Source of the DNA: Arthrobacter sp. D5-1
GTDB taxonomy: Bacteria; Actinomycetota; Actinomycetes; Actinomycetales; Micrococcaceae
Assembly: GCF_017357425.1 (NCBI RefSeq)
Contig: NZ_CP014571.1
Coordinates: forward strand, 4,030,001 to 4,094,000
DNA: 64,000 nt
Direction: 5' to 3'
Shown here: positions 59,073 to 64,000 of the stretch, in pieces
How the letters are laid out: each line of letters starts with the position of its first letter
Position numbering within the stretch: position 1 is the stretch's first letter
Program-made: the position numbers and the translations under genes
Notes under the pieces: generated by a model
Database searches by the model: none
Told to the model about the DNA's origin: nothing
Seen by the model: only the letters and a program-made list of their open reading frames with translations

Positions 59073-60059
59073 GTGAGGGAACTGCGGAATCATTTGTTGG
59101 CCGAGACGATTGACGACCTCATGCAGGAGGCCTACGAACTCGTACTGAACGATGGCCTGGAAATAAGACCCTCTAAGGGGCCGGCCAAAGAACTATTTGG
59201 TGTACTACTCGAGCTTGAGAATCCGCGGGCCAGGGTAAGCCGAAGCCAACGCCGCGAAAAAATCTTCAGTGCCCTAGGAGAATTGCTCTGGTACCTGTCG
59301 GGATCCGACGACTCCACCCAGATTAGCCACTACGTTCGGTACTACGAAGACCCAGGTCTTTCCATTGACGGCCACGTTACAGGGGCTTATGGCCCTAGGC
59401 TCATGAGTTTCGATGGTGTGAACCAAATCGATCGAGTTATTCAAACACTACGCCAGAAGCCTGATTCGCGGAATGCTCTGATTCAACTCTTCGACCATGA
59501 GGACACCGACAACGCGCCGTGTACTTTGGCAATACAGTTTGTGGTACGTGAGGGTCACCTCACCGTAATGACAAGCATGCGGTCCAACGATCTTTATCTG
59601 GGCCTTCCTCACGATATTTTCGCTTTCACTATGATCCAGGAAATAGTTGCCCGCTCCTTGAGCGTCAAAGTTGGAAGATATTTCCACTCAGTAGGCAGCC
59701 TTCATCTATACGAGAAGCACTACCGTGCTGCTCGTGAGTATCAGGATGAAGGTTGGCACCTGAATGTTGACATGCCCTCAATGCCCGCTGGAGACCCCTG
59801 GCCAGCGATACGGCACCTTATTCGAACCGAGGAAGAGATTCGCACAGCATCCCATGTTGAGATTGATAGCATCGATCTCCCACCCGAACCCTATTGGCGT
59901 GATCTATCCCTGCTCTTGTATGCGCATAAACTCATCCTTGAGAAACGCCTTGGCGATTTGGTACCTATCAAGGAAGCCCTCGACAGTCCCTACTTCCGCA
60001 CAATCATCCAAGATCGAATAGACATGCGCACCAACGGAATGAGTCACAATGTCAACTAG
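59073..60059 (+). CDS. Thymidylate synthase / dCMP hydroxymethylase family protein
   Basis: 328 residues. Catalytic Cys is C150 in NAPCTLAIQF; SMRSNDLYLGLPHDIFAFTM is the substrate-binding block and YFHSVGSLHLYEKH the conserved H-x-x-G/S-x-x-H-x-Y. In canonical thymidylate synthase the block reads L-G-x-P-F-N; here it is PHD, with Asp at the position of the dUMP-selective Asn. The same Asn-to-Asp change marks dCMP hydroxymethylases. It probably makes a hydroxymethylated pyrimidine nucleotide. GTG start; the gene is less GC-rich than its surroundings and overlaps the next gene by 11 bp. Confidence 0.85.
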   Translation: MRELRNHLLAETIDDLMQEAYELVLNDGLEIRPSKGPAKELFGVLLELENPRARVSRSQRREKIFSALGELLWYLSGSDDSTQISHYVRYYEDPGLSIDGHVTGAYGPRLMSFDGVNQIDRVIQTLRQKPDSRNALIQLFDHEDTDNAPCTLAIQFVVREGHLTVMTSMRSNDLYLGLPHDIFAFTMIQEIVARSLSVKVGRYFHSVGSLHLYEKHYRAAREYQDEGWHLNVDMPSMPAGDPWPAIRHLIRTEEEIRTASHVEIDSIDLPPEPYWRDLSLLLYAHKLILEKRLGDLVPIKEALDSPYFRTIIQDRIDMRTNGMSHNVN

Positions 60060-61002
60060 CGGCAAGGCTGAGCGCCCATATTACCAACCACGGTTTGATA
60101 AGATCAGTGAACGCATACGACTATTCGAAAAAAATATTGCACAACTACCAGGTATCGAGGATGATCAGGAGCGCGAGGTACTTGTCAATCAACTGATAGA
60201 TAGCGAACGGAGAAATGAGCATTTTGACCGCTTGCTTAACCGAAAATTCTCGCAATCAGTCACAGATCCTCATGACGAACTTTTCGATCCACTCAAAGCA
60301 GCCATATATCATTGGGGACAGGGCAATGAGGATGAAGCTTGCTGGCTCGTCTTCCAATTTGTACACTTTGGCAAGCATCCGATCGCAGGATGGCGCTTCG
60401 TAAGAGAAGTCTATGGCCGCCTAGGCGGTAACCCACTTTGGTCTTGGGATGAGATCACGGGCGCGACGCCCGAGTTTAGAATTTGGCTTGGCGAAAATCA
60501 GAAGGAGCTTCTGCGCAAGGACCAAAGGCGCGGTTTTGGAAACCATAGAAAATATTCGAGTCTCAGTCATGAGAGTGCACGTGGTACTGCATCCGTCTTT
60601 GAGAGCTATGTAGAATGGATAATGACTCACGGAAGTCACCGCGCACTTATAGAAAACCATTCAGTTGGCCACTCGCCAACGGAAACCTTCGAATCTTTGT
60701 ATCGGGCCATGTCGGTGGTCATGGACTTTGGCCGGATTGCGAAGTTTGATTACCTCATGACGATGTCTAGGCTGAGATTCTTCGATCTTCGACCAGGTCA
60801 TTCATACCTCAAGGGTGCCACAGGACCCCTGCGTGGAGCGCGCCTACTCACAGGCGGCCCGGGAGCATCAACTCGGGCCCAGGAATTGGAAGATCTCCTT
60901 GCACAATTCTCGTCCGTGGTAGGCGTTACTCCAGATGTAGTCGAAGACGCCGTGTGTAACTGGCAGAAGAGTCCTGCAAAGTTCAGGAAATTCGTATTAT
61001 AA
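60049..61002 (+). CDS. Alpha-glutamyl/putrescinyl thymine pyrophosphorylase clade 3-like protein
   Basis: 317 residues. Blocks FDPLKAAIYHWGQGNEDEAC, WLVFQFVHFGKHPIAGWRFV, FGNHRKYSSL, FGRIAKFDYLMTMSRL, GATGPLRGARLLTGG and AVCNWQKSPAKF are those I know from the AGPT-pyrophosphorylase clade 3 family, predicted from phage hypermodified-thymine pathways to couple an amine or amino acid to an activated hydroxymethyl base. The overlap with the hydroxymethylase-like gene strongly supports a joint role. Activity of this clade has not, to my knowledge, been shown directly. Confidence 0.75.
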   Translation: MSTSGKAERPYYQPRFDKISERIRLFEKNIAQLPGIEDDQEREVLVNQLIDSERRNEHFDRLLNRKFSQSVTDPHDELFDPLKAAIYHWGQGNEDEACWLVFQFVHFGKHPIAGWRFVREVYGRLGGNPLWSWDEITGATPEFRIWLGENQKELLRKDQRRGFGNHRKYSSLSHESARGTASVFESYVEWIMTHGSHRALIENHSVGHSPTETFESLYRAMSVVMDFGRIAKFDYLMTMSRLRFFDLRPGHSYLKGATGPLRGARLLTGGPGASTRAQELEDLLAQFSSVVGVTPDVVEDAVCNWQKSPAKFRKFVL

Positions 61003-61007
61003 GTGGT

Positions 61008-62108
61008 TTATCTCTTCAACAGGAGGCAAGAACCATCGCGAACATACCGCCGTTTGAGATTGTTAAATTCGGAGTAATGCAGGACGCCACTACTCTGAAG
61101 CTGACCAAGAACCACACCAGGGCTGGTTCCAAGGCGTGACGCTAAACGCACTATGTCGCGCCTCGACGGCCTGTCGCCAAGTTCGGCATCAGAGCGCTCA
61201 GCGAAGGGCCAAAGTACGTTCGCAGCAAAAGAATTAGCTTCCCTCTCCATTTCGTCTTGTTCAAAGTCCCCTGGATCACCATCTATATGCAGCGGTGCTT
61301 CATTATGCAGCAAAAGATGGCCAATTTCGTGGAATAGTGAAAACCAAAACTGATCATCGGACAGAAATCTTCCGCTGAGTTGGATTAGAGCCGAACCGTC
61401 TTGCAGGACACGGCTGGCACCACTAGCCGCGCATCCTTCAGGTGTGGGTACAACGATGCAGGAAACACCACTGCGATGAAGTATTGCTTGGATTGCCGGC
61501 AAAAAAATCTCAGGATCGGGGCATCGAGTCAATTCTCGCAGATCAGGAATTGAGTTCGATAGGCTGACCCTATCCAAAGGGCCACCGTTGAATCCGACGT
61601 TTGCGAGCTCTCCCGCCCGAAGCCATGTCGATACAGAAGGGACCTGGTTCTGGAAGCTCGTAGAAGTTCTGAACTTAACTGTTTGGAGTTGATCAGAGTA
61701 CGATTGGCGCCAAGCATCCAGTGTATCAGTACCAAAAAACTTCAGGCATGCTTCTATACGTTCCTGCCAATCTCGGGGAACTTCCAGCCAGGATAGGCGA
61801 TTCATTGACTTTAGCGGCAGCGTCTCCACCCACCGGTCTGCTTCGACCAGTGCTTCCTGCTCTCTGAATCTCTGTTCGCGCCTGATCCAAAACGTTGTGC
61901 TCCCACCAAGACAGTTGGATAGAGACTCTGCCAGAGGCTGATCGATGTGTACTGTCCCCTGGAGTAGTCCTTCAAGCTCGCCCTCTTTGAGCCCGCATGA
62001 GGATTCGACCTGCGCCGGGCTTACTCCCTGACTATCAATGATATTCCGGATTGTGTCACCCGGAGCACTTGCCCACCGGGGGATAAATGTTTGCTCGGTT
62101 GCCATCAT
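61008..62108 (-). CDS. HTH / ImmA-IrrE metallopeptidase regulator
   Basis: 366 residues. Residues 15-75 are a HigA-like HTH (DTIRNIIDSQGVSPAQVESS; LAESLSNCLGGSTTFWIRRE). The C-terminal half is an ImmA/IrrE zinc peptidase with FHEIGHLLLHNE (HExxH) and EREANSFAANVLWP, the third ligand region. Such proteins cleave repressors in mobile elements and defence islands. It converges on the base-modification pair and its ATG overlaps the stop of the gene before it. Confidence 0.88.
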   Translation of the reverse strand: MMATEQTFIPRWASAPGDTIRNIIDSQGVSPAQVESSCGLKEGELEGLLQGTVHIDQPLAESLSNCLGGSTTFWIRREQRFREQEALVEADRWVETLPLKSMNRLSWLEVPRDWQERIEACLKFFGTDTLDAWRQSYSDQLQTVKFRTSTSFQNQVPSVSTWLRAGELANVGFNGGPLDRVSLSNSIPDLRELTRCPDPEIFLPAIQAILHRSGVSCIVVPTPEGCAASGASRVLQDGSALIQLSGRFLSDDQFWFSLFHEIGHLLLHNEAPLHIDGDPGDFEQDEMEREANSFAANVLWPFAERSDAELGDRPSRRDIVRLASRLGTSPGVVLGQLQSSGVLHYSEFNNLKRRYVRDGSCLLLKR

Positions 62109-62569
62109 TTAATCTCCTGAATAGCAGTTAGCTGCAGTCGACTCACTTTTTCCCATGGAGAATCCGCTGAACCTGGATCGGGCATCTCGACATGATCCGC
62201 TCGCGCAATCAAGTAGTGCTGCTGGAGAACGTGAATTGGTATTCGGCTCAGAACGGAGCTGCTTAAATCGAGTCCTAAAGGAATATCCGTAAGGTACTCA
62301 GCGGCATCCAGGTCAGACAGCCTGGCTTGCAGCGAAGTCGCCAACTCAACTCCCAGTTGCCCGACGGCGAACTGCGAATCTGTACATGTCCGTCGGAGTC
62401 CTTGGGTCTTGAAGGTGAGTCTCAATCCGCGACTTTCTCTGATTCCATCAAACTCCTGCGCCACAACATACGTCAACGCATGAATCATATCGAAAACGGT
62501 AGCGTAGCGGCGGAGGCTCGCCTTGCCTTGCGGCCCAAGACTGGGCTCGAGGATGCCTAAGGCGCGCAC
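62105..62569 (-). CDS. Hypothetical partner of the ImmA/IrrE gene
   Basis: 154 residues from GTG 62569 (MIHALTYVVAQEFDGIRESR; AEYLTDIPLGLDLSSSVLSR; HYLIARADHVEMPDPGSADS). Soluble, mixed alpha/beta, no recognised family. The stop overlaps the next start, so it is co-translated with the peptidase-regulator and may be its substrate, sensor or antitoxin. That is inference from coupling only. Confidence 0.6.
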   Translation of the reverse strand: MRALGILEPSLGPQGKASLRRYATVFDMIHALTYVVAQEFDGIRESRGLRLTFKTQGLRRTCTDSQFAVGQLGVELATSLQARLSDLDAAEYLTDIPLGLDLSSSVLSRIPIHVLQQHYLIARADHVEMPDPGSADSPWEKVSRLQLTAIQEIK

Positions 62570-62896
62570 TCCTACGCTACGCGACTTGAGCCCGTCGACC
62601 GATTGCGCTCTATCGAGCAGTCCCTTCCCTGATGAGGTCTGCGGCCGTGCGCAAGTTGGAAGCCAGTGATTCGGAATCTCCGTAAGGCGACCCGACTGTC
62701 CTCATCCGGACCGGAGTACTGCCTAGCGACCTTGGTATCCCAAACCCCCAACTCCCCCTTGACTCCCACCCCCACCTTGCCTAAACTTTTCATAAAGCAG
62801 AATCTAAATTCCACAAAGCGGAAACTGAAGCCAAGCACCAAGGCAGCAGCCAAGCAACGGAAGATAGATCAAAGCCCCTCCTCGGAAGGACCTACG
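62570..62896. other. 327-bp intergenic region upstream of hyi
   Basis: No gene was accepted. A pyrimidine-rich run lies around 62740-62780. TTCCACAAAGCGGAA at 62809-62823 is an imperfect inverted repeat preceded by the related CATAAAGCAGAAT, and may be an operator (for example of an IclR/AllR-type regulator of glyoxylate genes) in front of hydroxypyruvate isomerase. Confidence 0.4.
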
Positions 62897-63700
62897 ATGA
62901 CGTACACAGTGAACTGCTCCATCCTCCTGACGGAGCTGCCCTTGCTCGAGCGCCCCGCCGCCGCGAAGGCAGCCGGTTTTGACGCCGTCGAGTTCTGGTG
63001 GCCCTTCGAAACCTCCGTCCCCACCGACGCGCAAGTAACCGAGTTTGAAACTGCCATCAAGGACGCCGGCGTTCAGCTCACGGGCCTGAACTTTAACGCC
63101 GGCAACATGCCCGGCGGCGACCGTGGCCTGGTTTCCTGGAAGGGACGTTGCTCCGAGTTCAAGGACAACATCGACGTCGTAGCAGGCATCGGTGAGCGCC
63201 TCGGTTGCAAGGCCTTCAACGCCCTCTACGGCAACCGCCAGGACGAGTTCACCCCTGAAGAGCAGGACGAACTCGCGGCCAAGAACCTCGCCGCAGCAGC
63301 TGAAGGCGTCGCCCGCATCGGCGGCACCGTCCTCCTCGAGCCGGTCAGCGGCGCACCCAAGTACCCGCTCCTCACCGCCGAAGACGCACTCAAGGTCATT
63401 GCCCGCGTCAAGGCAGAATCCGGCGCACAGAACATCAAGCTCCTCGCCGACTTCTACCACCTGGCAGTCAACGGCGACGACGTCGAATCCGTCATCGAGA
63501 ACCACGCCAAGGACTTCGGCCACATCCAGATCGCCGACAACCCCGGCCGTGGCGCTCCCGGAACCGGCACGCTCCCCCTCGGCGAATGGATCGCCCGCAG
63601 CCGCGAACTCGGCTACGACGGCTACATCGGCCTCGAGTACAAGGAACCGCAGGAATCGGCCTTCAGCTGGGCCATCCGTCAGCGCGCCAACGCCAACTAG
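62897..63700 (+). CDS. hyi: Hydroxypyruvate isomerase
   Basis: 267 residues. Xylose-isomerase-like TIM barrel: GFDAVEFWWPFETSVPTDAQ, LGCKAFNALYGNRQDEFTPE, TVLLEPVSGAPKYPLLTAED, LLADFYHLAVNGDDVESVI, HIQIADNPGRGAPGTGTLPL and GYIGLEYKEPQES. The metal-binding Glu, Asp, His and Glu residues lie in these stretches. It interconverts hydroxypyruvate and tartronate semialdehyde. GGAAGGA precedes ATG 62897. The next gene encodes the matching reductase. Confidence 0.93.
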   Translation: MTYTVNCSILLTELPLLERPAAAKAAGFDAVEFWWPFETSVPTDAQVTEFETAIKDAGVQLTGLNFNAGNMPGGDRGLVSWKGRCSEFKDNIDVVAGIGERLGCKAFNALYGNRQDEFTPEEQDELAAKNLAAAAEGVARIGGTVLLEPVSGAPKYPLLTAEDALKVIARVKAESGAQNIKLLADFYHLAVNGDDVESVIENHAKDFGHIQIADNPGRGAPGTGTLPLGEWIARSRELGYDGYIGLEYKEPQESAFSWAIRQRANAN

Positions 63701-63709
63701 GCCACGTAG

Positions 63710-63777
63710 ACCCAACTAGGTAACAGCAAACGCTCCACTGAGCACTCAATACGACACTTACTGTCACCTAGTTGGGT
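63710..63777. repeat. Long inverted repeat between hyi and the reductase gene
   Basis: ACCCAACTAGGTAACAG (63710-63726) pairs with CTGTCACCTAGTTGGGT (63761-63777) at 16 of 17 positions, separated by 34 nt. It could be a partial terminator, RNA-processing site or operator controlling the ratio of the two enzymes. Confidence 0.6.
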
Positions 63778-63827
63778 AACACACCCGGGTTAAAACACAC
63801 ACAGACTTCCCCAGAAAGAGAACCACA

Positions 63828-64000
63828 ATGAGCAACGTTGCAGTCATCGGACTCGGAATCATGGGCCTCCCCATGGCCATCAACCTCGTCAAGGCCGGCC
63901 ACACGGTCACCGGCTTCAACCGCAGCCAGGACAAGATCGACAAGCTCGTCTCCGAAGGCGGCCAGGGTGCCACCAGCATCGCGGACGCAGTCAAGGACGC
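63828..64000 (+). CDS. glxR: 2-hydroxy-3-oxopropionate (tartronate semialdehyde) reductase, 5' part
   Basis: 57 codons before the window ends: MSNVAVIGLGIMGLPMAINL, then VKAGHTVTGFNRSQDKIDKL. The G-x-G-x-x-G of the NAD(P)-binding Rossmann fold is in GLGIMG, and the block is the signature of beta-hydroxyacid dehydrogenases. Next to hyi it is most likely the tartronate semialdehyde reductase of the glyoxylate pathway. The C-terminal part lies outside. Confidence 0.88.
   Translation, partial: MSNVAVIGLGIMGLPMAINLVKAGHTVTGFNRSQDKIDKLVSEGGQGATSIADAVKD

Overview
The window is high-GC DNA from an actinobacterium, most likely Arthrobacter/Paenarthrobacter or a close relative in the Micrococcaceae. 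The codon usage, the frequent GTG/TTG starts, the many ATGA start/stop overlaps, and the mix of sugar and aromatic-acid catabolism with many small membrane proteins all fit. The assignment is by inference, since no rRNA or other marker gene is present. No tRNA, rRNA or CRISPR array was seen.

Layout. 0-1 kb: small envelope-type and acidic hypothetical proteins. 1.3-5.6 kb: an IclR regulator divergent from a carboxylate carrier / CoA-transferase / crotonase operon, with a palindromic candidate operator between them. 5.7-30 kb: an accessory, patchwork region of small kinases, acetyltransferases, lipoproteins and orphan proteins. It carries a dispersed family of ~27-bp GGATCC-centred palindromes between genes and a complete IS21-family element (13563-16227) that cleanly splits a hypothetical gene. 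It also holds a Nudix/NrtR-like regulator divergent from SPFH and NAD-kinase-like genes, a cytidine deaminase-ASCH fusion, and a secreted gamma-glutamyltransferase.

30.5-40.65 kb is the highlight: a single minus-strand operon that reads as a daptide-type RiPP cluster. From 5' to 3' it encodes a PqqD-like recognition protein, a class III aminotransferase, an iron-type alcohol dehydrogenase-like enzyme, three tiny precursor peptides (47, 41 and 45 aa) that all end in Thr, a hairpin, a SAM methyltransferase, a YcaO enzyme, an M50 intramembrane protease with an N-terminal PqqD-like domain, an ABC exporter and a small membrane protein. The dehydrogenase, aminotransferase and methyltransferase are the set known to turn a C-terminal Thr into a dimethylated diamine. 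The YcaO enzyme suggests an extra backbone modification.

41-47.4 kb: a lipoprotein, a hydrolase, and a crotonase / acyl-CoA ligase / MFS operon under a divergent LysR gene, followed by a DUF1304 gene whose near-copy lies at 21.5 kb beside a LysR remnant. 47.6-50.6 kb: HAD hydrolase and orphans. 50.7-57 kb: a ThuA / Gfo-Idh / sugar ABC transporter (trehalose-type) operon with a LacI regulator and two operators. 57.4-58.5 kb: a secreted, Cys-containing bacteriocin-like protein with a membrane partner, next to a LacI remnant. 59-62.6 kb: a visibly less GC-rich, probably transferred block encoding a thymidylate synthase/dCMP-hydroxymethylase homologue, an alpha-glutamyl/putrescinyl-thymine pyrophosphorylase clade 3 protein, an ImmA/IrrE-type regulator-protease and a partner. 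This is a candidate nucleotide or DNA hypermodification system. 62.9-64 kb: glyoxylate/hydroxypyruvate metabolism (hyi and the start of a tartronate semialdehyde reductase gene).
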